Below are positions 1-7,282 of a stretch of 21,681 bases of DNA, piece by piece. The DNA is from Gammaproteobacteria bacterium UBA6173 (lineage in GTDB: Bacteria > Pseudomonadota > Gammaproteobacteria > Pseudomonadales > Pseudohongiellaceae), in the NCBI GenBank assembly GCA_002422225.1, contig DITX01000188.1:30042-51722 (forward strand), read 5' to 3'. How positions within the stretch are numbered: position 1 is the stretch's first letter; each line of letters opens with the position of its first letter. The translations under genes and the position numbers were made by a program. The notes beneath the pieces were generated by a model that worked only from the letters and a program-made list of their open reading frames with translations, had not been told where the DNA came from and made no database searches.

Positions 1-858
1 ACCGGTGCCGGTCAGCATGGCGTGGCCAGTGCCACGGTGGCAGCGCGTCTGGGCCTTGAGTGTCACGTCTACATGGGGGCGGAAGACGTACAGCGCCAGT
101 CTGCCAACGTGTACCGTATGAAATTGATGGGTGCCAATGTGATTCCCGTGACGTCAGGTTCGCGCACCTTAAAAGATGCGTTGAATGAAGCGCTGCGTGA
201 CTGGGCCACCAACGTCGACAACACCTACTACATCATCGGCACCGTTGCCGGTCCACATCCGTATCCCATGCTGGTACGCGACTTCCAGGCCATTATTGGC
301 CGCGAGGCACGTGCACAGTCACTGCAGGAGTACGGCCGACTGCCCGATGCGCTGGTGGCGTGTGTGGGCGGTGGTTCCAATGCGATCGGGCTGTTCCATC
401 CTTTTCTGCGCGACACTGACGTGGCCATCTATGGTGTGGAAGCGGGCGGTGATGGGGTTGAAACCGGCCGTCATGCGGCGCCGTTATCTGCCGGTAAACC
501 TGGTGTGTTACACGGCAACCGTACTTATGTGATGAGTGATGCCAATGGCCAGATCATGGAAACCCATTCGGTGTCTGCAGGGCTGGATTATCCCGGCGTG
601 GGGCCAGAGCATGCCTGGTTGAAAGACATCGGCCGTGCCAACTATGTGTCGGTGACGGATACCGAGGCATTGGATGCCTTCCGCATGCTGTGTCGACTGG
701 AAGGTATTATTCCGGCATTGGAGTCGGCGCATGGCTTGGCCTATGCCTGCAAGCTGGCTGCCACCATGAGACCGGATCAGTTTATTGTGGTGAACCTGTC
801 TGGCCGCGGCGACAAGGACATTCATACTGTTGCAAAAATTGATGGCATCACCGTGTAA
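1..858 (+). CDS. trpB: Tryptophan synthase beta chain, 5' end cut by the window edge
   Basis: The beta subunit condenses indole with L-serine on pyridoxal phosphate (PLP) to give tryptophan, the last step of the pathway. The reading frame is open from base 1, and the first residues TGAGQHGVAS match the segment just after the catalytic Glu109 of enteric TrpB. About 109 residues, including the PLP lysine, therefore lie outside the window. The 285 visible residues bring the total to about 394, the usual length. The PLP phosphate loop GGGSNAIG begins at fragment residue 123 (about 232 in enteric numbering). Near the C-terminus LSGRGDKD carries the serine that contacts the PLP ring nitrogen. trpA follows after 55 bases, as expected for partners of the alpha2-beta2 complex that channel indole. 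Confidence 0.97.
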   Translation, partial: TGAGQHGVASATVAARLGLECHVYMGAEDVQRQSANVYRMKLMGANVIPVTSGSRTLKDALNEALRDWATNVDNTYYIIGTVAGPHPYPMLVRDFQAIIGREARAQSLQEYGRLPDALVACVGGGSNAIGLFHPFLRDTDVAIYGVEAGGDGVETGRHAAPLSAGKPGVLHGNRTYVMSDANGQIMETHSVSAGLDYPGVGPEHAWLKDIGRANYVSVTDTEALDAFRMLCRLEGIIPALESAHGLAYACKLAATMRPDQFIVVNLSGRGDKDIHTVAKIDGITV

Positions 859-913
859 CCGGGGTGACGCATCTGCAACATTGTCAGGAACTATCGAAGG
901 AAATAGGAAGAAC

Positions 914-1726
914 ATGAGTCGTTTAACTGCCTGTATTGATGCCGTCAAGGCTGCCAATCGCAAAGTGTTGATCCCGTATCTGGTGGCAGGCGACCCGGAT
1001 GCTGATACAACCGTTGCCCTGATGCATCAGTTAGTCAGTGATGGCGCGGATGTGATTGAGTTGGGCATGCCATTCAGCGATCCATCCTCCGATGGTGCGA
1101 TTATCCAGTTAGGGGCCGAGCGTGCACTGCGCCAAGGCACCGGGCTGCAGGCGGTGTTCAGCATTGTCAGTAGCTTTCGTAAAACCAACCAGCACACGCC
1201 GGTGGTGTTGATGGGGTATCTCAACCCGTTGGAAGCGATCGGCTACAACAGTTTTGTCACTCAGGCGGCTGATGCGGGTGCAGATGGCATCCTGATTGTG
1301 GATCTGCCAGTCAGCGAGGCGCAATCCTTACTGGCGCTGACCCGGCCACGCAACCTGGATATGATTTTTCTGGTCGCACCAACCACAACAGAATCTCGTC
1401 TGAATGCCATCTGTGAGAACAGTTCGGGTTATATCTACTACGTATCGCTGAAAGGTGTGACCGGGGCGGCTATCATAGACACCGGCGAAATTGGCGCGCG
1501 TATCAGTGCGCTGCGTCAACGTACTGATCTGCCGATTGTGGTTGGATTTGGTATCAAAGATACTGCCAGCGCCCATGCCATGGCCGTCATCAGTGATGGT
1601 GTGATAGTGGGCAGCGCGTTGGTGCAGAAAATTGCTGAGCTCACTGTCAGCGGTAAACGCGATCCGGCAGCCATTGCCGACAGTACCGCTTTGATCAAAC
1701 AAATCAGGCTGTCATTGGACGCCTGA
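914..1726 (+). CDS. trpA: Tryptophan synthase alpha chain
   Basis: The alpha subunit is a TIM barrel that cleaves indole-3-glycerol phosphate to indole and glyceraldehyde-3-phosphate, passing indole to TrpB. The start at 914 is chosen for two reasons. A purine-rich ribosome site (GAAGGAAATAGGAAG) ends three bases before it. Numbering from this Met also puts the two catalytic acids exactly at Glu49 (in IELGMPFSDP) and Asp60 (in SSDGA), as in enteric TrpA. A longer in-frame reading from 830 would add 28 residues inside trpB and is not supported. The product is 270 residues, against about 268 usually. The phosphate-binding region GFGIKD and the IVGSALV strand are present near the C-terminus. It is probably cotranscribed with trpB; a strong hairpin covers its stop codon. 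Confidence 0.97.
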   Translation: MSRLTACIDAVKAANRKVLIPYLVAGDPDADTTVALMHQLVSDGADVIELGMPFSDPSSDGAIIQLGAERALRQGTGLQAVFSIVSSFRKTNQHTPVVLMGYLNPLEAIGYNSFVTQAADAGADGILIVDLPVSEAQSLLALTRPRNLDMIFLVAPTTTESRLNAICENSSGYIYYVSLKGVTGAAIIDTGEIGARISALRQRTDLPIVVGFGIKDTASAHAMAVISDGVIVGSALVQKIAELTVSGKRDPAAIADSTALIKQIRLSLDA

Positions 1727-1730
1727 TTTG
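1700..1730 (+). terminator. Perfect 10-bp hairpin over the trpA stop codon
   Basis: CAAATCAGGC (1700-1709) and GCCTGATTTG (1721-1730) are perfect inverted repeats around an 11-base loop. The TGA stop of trpA (1724-1726) is inside the right arm. Only three Ts lie in the arm and no further U-tract follows, so this is not a textbook intrinsic terminator. It could act with Rho or as a 3'-end RNA-stabilising structure at the end of trpBA. Confidence 0.45.
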
Positions 1731-1768
1731 ATGCTCACAGCAGGTCGGCAGGATCATCCGGCAAATAG

Positions 1769-1777
1769 TGTTATAGT
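1769..1777 (+). promoter_or_regulatory. Candidate extended -10 promoter for accD
   Basis: TGTTATAGT is an extended -10 element (TG, one base, then TATAGT, one mismatch from TATAAT) about 50 bases before the accD start. No convincing -35 is seen 16-18 bases upstream, which extended -10 promoters tolerate. It lies downstream of the trpA hairpin, so accD and the following genes could be transcribed independently of trpBA. This is inference from motifs only. Confidence 0.4.
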
Positions 1778-1829
1778 AAGCAGCAAATGAAGACCGCTTT
1801 TTGACAGCGCAAAAGTACAGGACAAATCT

Positions 1830-2708
1830 ATGAGCTGGATTAACAAAATCCTTCCTTCGATCCGCAACAACAGTGACAGTGCTGAAGGTAACAAGCAAAA
1901 GTCCAGTGTGCCTGAAGGACTTTGGAAAAAATGCCCACGCTGCGAAGCCGTATTGTATCGGCCAGATCTGGAGCGCAATCTGGAAGTCTGCCCCAAGTGT
2001 GACCACCATATGCGCATCACCGCGCGTCGTCGCCTTGAGCTTTTTCTTGACAGCAATGGTCAGCGCGAGCTGTTTGCCGATATTGAGCCTGTCGATATTC
2101 TCAAGTTCAAAGATCTGAAAAAATACAAAGATCGCATTACGGCCGCGCAGAAAAGCACGGGTGAAAAGGATGCGTTGGTTGTGGTGCAAGGTCGTATCGA
2201 CAATGTTGAGATGGTGGTTGCTGCCTTCGAATTTGGTTTTATTGGTGGTTCCATGGGCGCCGTAGTGGGTGAAAAATTTGTGCAGGCCATCAATACCTGC
2301 ATCGCCCAGAAGCTGGCATTTGTGTGTTTCTCGACCAGTGGCGGCGCGCGCATGCAGGAAGCCTTGATTTCTCTGATGCAGATGGCCAAAACAGCGGCAG
2401 CACTGGAGAAATTGCGTGGGCACGGCTTGCCGTTTATTTCGGTGATGGTTGATCCGGTTTATGGTGGTGTGTCTGCCAGTCTCGCAATGCTTGGTGATAT
2501 CAATATTGCCGAGCCACGCGCGCTGGTGGGATTTACCGGCCCAGACGTCATTCGACAGACTGTGCGTGTAAAACTGCCTGAAGGTTTCCAGCGCAGTGAA
2601 TTTTTGCTTGAACATGGCGCCATCGACATGATTGTCCATCGCAAACAGATGCGCGATACCGTGACCGGATTAGTGCGCAAATTGATGCAACTGCCACCGG
2701 CAGCCTGA
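1830..2708 (+). CDS. accD: Acetyl-CoA carboxylase carboxyltransferase subunit beta
   Basis: AccD pairs with AccA to form the carboxyltransferase that moves the carboxyl group from biotin to acetyl-CoA, giving malonyl-CoA for fatty acid synthesis. The 292-residue product has the N-terminal four-cysteine zinc ribbon (Cys35, Cys38, Cys54, Cys57) that binds RNA/DNA and is needed for activity in the enteric enzyme. The crotonase-fold core follows, with GGSMGAVVGEKF and the acyl-CoA/oxyanion segment SGGARMQEALISLMQMAKT. The Met at 1830 opens the family's usual MSWINKIL-type N-terminus and is preceded by AGGAC. folC starts three bases after the stop, so the two are almost certainly cotranscribed. 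Confidence 0.97.
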   Translation: MSWINKILPSIRNNSDSAEGNKQKSSVPEGLWKKCPRCEAVLYRPDLERNLEVCPKCDHHMRITARRRLELFLDSNGQRELFADIEPVDILKFKDLKKYKDRITAAQKSTGEKDALVVVQGRIDNVEMVVAAFEFGFIGGSMGAVVGEKFVQAINTCIAQKLAFVCFSTSGGARMQEALISLMQMAKTAAALEKLRGHGLPFISVMVDPVYGGVSASLAMLGDINIAEPRALVGFTGPDVIRQTVRVKLPEGFQRSEFLLEHGAIDMIVHRKQMRDTVTGLVRKLMQLPPAA

Positions 2709-2711
2709 TTA

Positions 2712-4103
2712 ATGAGTGAACCGCTGACGCCAGGGATCGGTCGCCCGCGATTGTCGCTGGCACAGTGGTTGTCCAGAATACAGTTGCTGCATCCGCAAGA
2801 AATTGATATGGGTCTCGAGCGGGTGCAGATTGTCGCCAACAGGCTTGCTCTCAAAAAAACCGCGCCTTTTGTTATTACTGTTACCGGAACCAACGGCAAA
2901 GGCAGTCATGTCGCCACACTTGACGCCCTGTTCCGAGCCGAAGGGCTACGCGTCGGGTGTTATACCTCTCCCCATCTTTTGCATTACAACGAACGAGTTT
3001 GTGTTCAGGGTGTACCTGTGTCCGATCAAGCCCTGGTCCGTGCGTTTGAGCAGATTGAAGCGGCTCGCCAAGAGATATCCCTGAGTTATTTTGAGTTTGG
3101 TACGCTGGCTGCGCTGTTGATATTTCAGGATGCTGAGCTGGATGCTGTCGTGCTGGAGGTGGGTTTGGGTGGTCGTCTGGATGCTGTCAACATTATCGAT
3201 GCAGACATCGCCGTGGTGTCCAGTATAGACCTTGATCATCAGGAGTGGCTGGGTGATACCCGCGAGGCAATCGCGCGCGAAAAAGCAGGCATTTTCCGGG
3301 CTGGCAAACCGGTCGTGTGTGGAGAATGTGAGCCGCCACAAAGTCTGCTAGATGCCGCGGCCGCTTTAAATTGTCCGGTGTATTTGCCGGGTCGGGACTA
3401 TACCTGGACAACAGATGCTTGCGCGGGTATGCCCCAGCATTGGTCCTGGCTGGGAGTTTGTGCAGTAGATACGACCTTACTGCCATTGGCACTGGACGAT
3501 CTGACGATACCCCGATTGGCATTGAGTAATGTGGCCAGTGCGTTGCAAGCCGCTGCCTTGAGTGGATTGCTGAGCAGAGCTATCACTGATCCAACGGATT
3601 TTCAGGTATCCATCAACAATAACCTGACCGCCTTGCAATTGTCAGGACGCCAGCAATGGTTACCCCTACCGGGTAGTGCTCAACGTGTCATGGTTGATGT
3701 TGCGCATAATCCGCACGCAGCCCGTGCATTGGCCGAACGCTTGCAGCGCGAGCAAGCTGAGCGCTTGCGTGATCCAATGGGTAAAGCCTGCCAAATTCAT
3801 CTGGTGCTGGCGATGATGGCCGACAAAGATCACCAGGGATTTTATTGTGCCTTAGAAAAGCAGGTCGACTTCTGGTATATTGCGCACTTCGATTTAGCGC
3901 GATGTCTGCCGGCAGCGACGCTGGCTGCCAAATGGCAAGAACTGGCCCAGATGTCTTCTACGGACATTGATGTTCAGGTTTTTGACAGTGTTGTGCAAGC
4001 ATTTGATCGCGCACGTAATCAGGCGTCTGACCAAGACATTATTGTGGTTTGTGGCTCATTTATCACCGTGTCAGAGGTGATGGCTGCACTGTCAGGCTGT
4101 TAA
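2712..4103 (+). CDS. folC: Bifunctional dihydrofolate synthase / folylpolyglutamate synthase
   Basis: FolC adds L-glutamate to dihydropteroate and then to tetrahydrofolates, in ATP-dependent reactions of a Mur-ligase-like enzyme. The product is 463 residues, slightly longer than the roughly 420 of enteric FolC. The N-terminal substrate segment HPQEIDMGLERV (27-38) is followed by the ATP P-loop TGTNGKGS (58-65), the YTSPHLL region, and the C-terminal-domain motif DVAHNP (Asp329-Pro334). The accD-folC pairing is conserved in many Gammaproteobacteria. The start lies three bases after the accD stop with no clear ribosome site of its own, suggesting translation by reinitiation or coupling. Confidence 0.96.
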   Translation: MSEPLTPGIGRPRLSLAQWLSRIQLLHPQEIDMGLERVQIVANRLALKKTAPFVITVTGTNGKGSHVATLDALFRAEGLRVGCYTSPHLLHYNERVCVQGVPVSDQALVRAFEQIEAARQEISLSYFEFGTLAALLIFQDAELDAVVLEVGLGGRLDAVNIIDADIAVVSSIDLDHQEWLGDTREAIAREKAGIFRAGKPVVCGECEPPQSLLDAAAALNCPVYLPGRDYTWTTDACAGMPQHWSWLGVCAVDTTLLPLALDDLTIPRLALSNVASALQAAALSGLLSRAITDPTDFQVSINNNLTALQLSGRQQWLPLPGSAQRVMVDVAHNPHAARALAERLQREQAERLRDPMGKACQIHLVLAMMADKDHQGFYCALEKQVDFWYIAHFDLARCLPAATLAAKWQELAQMSSTDIDVQVFDSVVQAFDRARNQASDQDIIVVCGSFITVSEVMAALSGC

Positions 4104-4113
4104 ATATGGCAAC

Positions 4114-4131
4114 GAGGTAAAGTCCACTTTG
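4114..4131 (+). promoter_or_regulatory. Ribosome binding site fixing a TTG start for dedD
   Basis: GAGGT at 4114-4118 sits ten bases before a TTG at 4129-4131. No ATG or GTG is in frame between the folC stop and the hydrophobic segment of the next protein. The ATG at 4106 is out of frame. The TTG with this site is therefore the best start. Confidence 0.6.
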
Positions 4132-4860
4132 AATCAGAGCACCCGTCAACGAATTACCGGCTCGCTGGTGCTTGCGGTCACCGCACTGATACTGCTGCCG
4201 GTTATCTTTGACGGGGAGGGTAGTTACCAACCCGCCGTTCAGATTGATATACCCGCGCGTCCACAACAGCCGATACCTGCCCAACTTGATCCCCAGCGAC
4301 CTGTGATAACGGCTGATTCCGATGCCATCAGAATCCGGCCGGAATCACCTGCCACCGTGACACTTAACAACACAGAACCCGTTGAGTCAGACGTCACTGA
4401 TGGGTCTGTCACTCAAACAGACGCCAGCCCGTCTGATGATGTCGCGCGTGTGACAGTGGCAACAACACCGCCTCCTGCTGCAACACCTGCAACAACGCCA
4501 TCAACAACGCCAGCAACAACACCAGCACCCACAACAGCGCCGGTGAGTTCACCAAGCGCCACCGTTGCTGCCAGTAATGCAGCACCGGCTTCATTGGATC
4601 CGCAAGGTTTACCTGAAGGCTGGAGTGTGCGTCTGGGCTCATTCTCCAACACGGAAAACGCCACTGCACTGGTGGCACGTTTACAAGCTGCAGGCCATCG
4701 CGCGTATTCGCGCCGAGTGGAATCCAGCCAAGGTATTTTGACAGCTGTTTTTGTAGGACCTCTGGTTAATCGCGCTGCCGCGCAGACCTTGTTAGAACAA
4801 TTGCGGCAGGATTTTCAACTGAACGGTATGATCGTTCGATATGAGATAGATCCCTTATGA
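4129..4860 (+). CDS. dedD: DedD-like SPOR-domain cell division protein
   Basis: The 243-residue product has the layout of a bitopic inner-membrane division protein. It has a short basic N-terminus, one transmembrane helix at about residues 12-28 (ending LLPVIFDG, typical of DedD), a Pro/Thr/Ala-rich periplasmic linker (about 30-158), and a C-terminal SPOR domain from about 162 to 240 beginning GWSVRLGSFSN. SPOR domains bind glycan strands lacking stem peptides and bring the protein to the septum. It starts with TTG after a GAGGT site and sits between folC and cvpA, the usual place for dedD. The last codons overlap cvpA by four bases (ATGA), implying coupled translation. The linker contains a 12-base tandem repeat. 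The symbol rests on synteny and architecture, since SPOR sequences diverge quickly. Confidence 0.88.
   Translation: MNQSTRQRITGSLVLAVTALILLPVIFDGEGSYQPAVQIDIPARPQQPIPAQLDPQRPVITADSDAIRIRPESPATVTLNNTEPVESDVTDGSVTQTDASPSDDVARVTVATTPPPAATPATTPSTTPATTPAPTTAPVSSPSATVAASNAAPASLDPQGLPEGWSVRLGSFSNTENATALVARLQAAGHRAYSRRVESSQGILTAVFVGPLVNRAAAQTLLEQLRQDFQLNGMIVRYEIDPL
4489..4524 (+). repeat. Three tandem 12-base units in the dedD linker
   Basis: Three consecutive 12-base units of the form [G/T]CAACAAC[G/A]CCA occupy 4489-4500, 4501-4512 and 4513-4524. They encode ATTP, STTP and ATTP in the disordered linker of the SPOR protein. A degenerate partial unit follows. Being in frame, copy-number change would only lengthen or shorten the linker. 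Confidence 0.75.
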
Positions 4861-5333
4861 ACATGCCTGATATCGTGATACTGGTCATTGTAGGATTCTC
4901 AAGCATATTCGGGCTCTGGCGTGGTTTTGTGCGCGAAGTGCTGGCAGTTATTGCCTGGATTGCAGCCATACTGATCGCGCGGTTATATAGCCCTTTGCTG
5001 ATGCCTTATTTTGAGGGCATCACTGACAGCGAAACCGGGCGCTCAATTCTTGCATTTGCGGTACTGGGTTTTGGAACACTGTTCATTGGATCGATGATCA
5101 TCAAGTTTATGACACGCCTGATTTCGATGGCTGGCATGCAACTGACGGATCGGCTGCTGGGGATGGTGTTTGGATGTGCCCGCGGCGTCATCATTGTAGC
5201 GGTGGTGATCTATTTTGCCCACGAACGGTTTGATACCGAGAGCTGGTGGGTCGAGTCCCGCGCCATTCCATACGTGGATATGGTGATAGATCGGGCAGGT
5301 TTTGTACCGGGTGGCACAAGCGCCGCGGTTTGA
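4857..5333 (+). CDS. cvpA: CvpA family inner-membrane protein
   Basis: CvpA was named for its requirement in colicin V production; it is a small polytopic inner-membrane protein whose biochemical role is still unclear, with links to envelope stress and bile resistance in enterics. The 158-residue product has about four hydrophobic segments (near 5-20, 28-45, 63-83 and 101-118). It also has family motifs: GLWRGFVREVL near residue 19 and DRLLGMVFGCARG near residue 97. The start overlaps the dedD stop in an ATGA junction; a second Met two codons later is also possible. The cvpA-purF order is conserved in many Proteobacteria, and purF begins 30 bases downstream. Confidence 0.93.
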   Translation: MNMPDIVILVIVGFSSIFGLWRGFVREVLAVIAWIAAILIARLYSPLLMPYFEGITDSETGRSILAFAVLGFGTLFIGSMIIKFMTRLISMAGMQLTDRLLGMVFGCARGVIIVAVVIYFAHERFDTESWWVESRAIPYVDMVIDRAGFVPGGTSAAV

Positions 5334-5340
5334 TTTTTTT
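5317..5340 (+). terminator. Weak hairpin plus seven Ts between cvpA and purF
   Basis: CAAGC (5317-5321) can pair with GTTTG (5328-5332), with one G-T pair and a six-base GC-rich loop. After one A come seven Ts (5334-5340). The stem is short, so it may be a partial terminator or pause site that lowers purF expression relative to cvpA, or chance. It covers the cvpA stop codon. Confidence 0.25.
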
Positions 5341-5363
5341 GCACGTCTACGGAGTAATATTGC

Positions 5364-6875
5364 ATGTGTGGTTTAGTTGGCATTGTTGCCAGATCCGAAG
5401 TAGCGGTTTCTTTGTACGACACTCTGACTGTTTTGCAGCACAGAGGACAGGATGCCGCGGGAATTGCCACCTGTGATGATGGTATTTTGAATCTGCGTAA
5501 AGACAACGGTTTGGTGAAAGACGTTTTCCGCACGCGTCACATGCGTCGCCTGAACGGAAAAATGGGTATCGGTCATGTGCGTTATCCAACGGCGGGCAGT
5601 TCAAGCCCGGCACTGGCCCAACCATTTTATGTTAACTCTCCTTATGGTCTTTGCCTGGCGCATAACGGCAATCTGACTAACTCTGCACAGCTGGCAGAGG
5701 AGCTTTATTCTGAGGATCTGCGTCATATTAATACTGATTCTGATTCCGAAGTGCTGCTTAATATCTTTGCGCACGAGCTTCAGCAAGTAGGCACCATGGC
5801 GCCCAGCCCTGAAAATGTGTTTGCTGCCGTGCAGGGTGTTCATCGTCGTTGCCGTGGTGGTTATGCGGCGCTGGTGTTGATCAGTGGTTACGGTATTGTG
5901 GGTTTCCGAGACAAAAACGGTATTCGACCTTTGGTTTTTGGGCGGCGCGTGACTAAAGGCCGTGCTGAATATATGTTGGCATCTGAGAGTGTTGCGCTTG
6001 ATTCACAAGGTTTCTCACTTGAGCGTGATGTTGCACCGGGTGAAGCGGTGTATATCGATGTTCATGGTCATTTGCATACCAAAATGTGTGCCGAACCCGC
6101 GGAGTATACGCCGTGCATTTTTGAGCACGTGTATTTTGCCCGCCCTGACTCATTGATGGATGGTATTTCAGTCTATAAAGCTAGGCTGCGTATGGGCGAG
6201 AAGCTGGCAGACAAAGTGAAACGACTGCGTCCCGACCATGATATTGATGTGGTGATTCCAATTCCTGATACCAGCCGCACATCTGCGCTGGAATTGGCTA
6301 ACCGCTTGGGCGTGAAGTATCGCGAGGGTTTTGTAAAAAACCGCTACATTGGTCGAACCTTTATCATGCCTGGGCAAAGTGAACGTAAGAAATCGGTTCG
6401 TCAAAAACTCAATGCTATTGAGTTGGAGTTTCGCGGCAAAAATGTATTGCTGGTTGATGATTCAATTGTGCGCGGCACAACCTGTAAACAAATCATCCAA
6501 ATGGCGCGCGAAGCCGGTGCCCGCAAGGTGTATTTTGCGTCAGCATCTCCGCCGGTTTGTTACCCGAATGTGTATGGGATTGATATGCCAGCGGCCAGTG
6601 AATTGATTGCACACAACCGCACAGAATTGGAAGTGCAGGAGTTGATTGGTGCGGACTGGCTAATCTTCCAGGATCTGCCTGATTTGATCGCCGCCTCGCA
6701 GGAAGGCAACCCGGACATCAAAACTTTTGAATGTTCTGTGTTTGATGGCAGCTATATTACTGGCGATGTGGATACCGCTTACTTAAAAGCCTTGCAAAAA
6801 GCGCGTAACGACAAAGCCAAAAATGGTGATAGTCGCAAAAAGCCGGAGCCGCCGGATGACCCGTCTCTTGATTAA
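5364..6875 (+). CDS. purF: Amidophosphoribosyltransferase (glutamine PRPP amidotransferase)
   Basis: PurF makes 5-phosphoribosylamine from phosphoribosyl pyrophosphate (PRPP) and glutamine, the first committed step of purine synthesis. The initiator Met is followed directly by Cys2, the N-terminal nucleophile of the glutaminase domain (MCGLVGIV); the enzyme needs no long propeptide here. Other landmarks are the HNGNLTN loop near residue 102 and the phosphoribosyltransferase PRPP loop VLLVDDSIVRGTT at 361-373. The product is 503 residues, against about 505 in enterics. GGAG at 5351-5354 lies nine bases before the start. The C-terminus is a charged, proline-containing tail (KKPEPPDDPSLD). No purine operator was recognised upstream. 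It is the last gene of the plus-strand block and converges on yciH. Confidence 0.97.
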   Translation: MCGLVGIVARSEVAVSLYDTLTVLQHRGQDAAGIATCDDGILNLRKDNGLVKDVFRTRHMRRLNGKMGIGHVRYPTAGSSSPALAQPFYVNSPYGLCLAHNGNLTNSAQLAEELYSEDLRHINTDSDSEVLLNIFAHELQQVGTMAPSPENVFAAVQGVHRRCRGGYAALVLISGYGIVGFRDKNGIRPLVFGRRVTKGRAEYMLASESVALDSQGFSLERDVAPGEAVYIDVHGHLHTKMCAEPAEYTPCIFEHVYFARPDSLMDGISVYKARLRMGEKLADKVKRLRPDHDIDVVIPIPDTSRTSALELANRLGVKYREGFVKNRYIGRTFIMPGQSERKKSVRQKLNAIELEFRGKNVLLVDDSIVRGTTCKQIIQMAREAGARKVYFASASPPVCYPNVYGIDMPAASELIAHNRTELEVQELIGADWLIFQDLPDLIAASQEGNPDIKTFECSVFDGSYITGDVDTAYLKALQKARNDKAKNGDSRKKPEPPDDPSLD

Positions 6876-6897
6876 AACCGGTGTGAATTAAAACCGG
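6871..6897. repeat. 11-base direct repeat at the purF stop
   Basis: ATTAAAACCGG occurs at 6871-6881 and again at 6887-6897, separated by TGTGA. The first copy contains the purF stop codon. It may be a small local duplication; on the minus strand the same bases form a weak terminator-like hairpin. Confidence 0.7.
6874..6897 (-). terminator. Weak intrinsic terminator candidate after yciH
   Basis: Read on the minus strand downstream of yciH, CCGGT, a ten-base loop and ACCGG form a 5-bp stem, followed by TTTTAAT. The stem is short but GC-rich and the T-run follows immediately. It would end the bat-yciH transcript before it runs through purF. Confidence 0.3.
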
Positions 6898-6909
6898 ATA
6901 GAACAAACT

Positions 6910-6937
6910 GGATGGTCAGTTGGCGTGCTGATCATCC
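6910..6937. terminator. 10-bp hairpin between convergent purF and yciH
   Basis: Bases 6910-6919 pair with 6928-6937 over ten positions (one G-T pair) around an eight-base loop. The yciH stop codon (6932-6934) is inside the right arm. Neither side has an adjacent T-run. It is probably an RNA 3'-end structure or part of a composite terminator with the hairpin at 6874-6897. Confidence 0.4.
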
Positions 6938-7282
6938 ACCGGCTTGCTTGGCTGCAATGCCTTTACTCTGAAGAAAAGCCAATATCACAGGGCGATGATC
7001 ACCCTGGATTTCTATGATGCCGCTTTTGACAGCACCACCACTGCCACAACGGGCTTTTAAGGTTTTTGCCAGCAATTCTATCTCGGTCAGGGTCAAGGCC
7101 AGCCCTGTAACTTGGGTGACCGCTTTACCATTTCTGCCTTTGGTATCGAGCAAAACACGTACCTTGCCATCGCCCACCGGGGTGTTCGCTGTCAGCGCGG
7201 CGCAGCGGCAAGCGCTTACCGTCTCGCCGCATCCTGTGCAAAGCCGTCCCTTATCTGTGCTGTAAACAAGGGTCGATTTCAT
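6932..7282 (-). CDS. yciH: SUI1-domain translation factor-like protein YciH
   Basis: The 116-residue product ends in a SUI1/eIF1-type domain, recognisable from the TEIELLAKTLKARCGSGGAVKSG stretch (about 66-88; conserved GSGG core) and the following IEIQGDHR strand. Bacterial YciH resembles eukaryotic eIF1 and can influence start-codon fidelity in vitro; its role in the cell is not settled. The N-terminal part has Cys15, Cys18, Cys25 and Cys27, resembling a small zinc-knuckle region found in this family. Its ATG shares a base with the batD stop (TAATG), so translation is coupled to batD and the gene is the last of the moxR-bat operon. It converges on purF with 56 bases between stops. Confidence 0.9.
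   Translation of the reverse strand: MKSTLVYSTDKGRLCTGCGETVSACRCAALTANTPVGDGKVRVLLDTKGRNGKAVTQVTGLALTLTEIELLAKTLKARCGSGGAVKSGIIEIQGDHRPVILAFLQSKGIAAKQAGG

Noticed and set aside
830..913. Longer trpA start at 830
   Set aside because: It lies within trpB, adds residues without family similarity, and shifts the catalytic Glu49/Asp60 numbering that fits the start at 914.
1801..1829. Perfect TTGACA -35 just before accD
   Set aside because: The -10 position would be AAATCT or AATCTA at the accD start codon; no usable -10 is present.
1704..2639. A 311-codon open frame on the strand opposite accD
   Set aside because: It mirrors accD, whose zinc ribbon and catalytic motifs are unmistakable; the antisense product has biased His/Asn/Thr composition and no recognisable motif.
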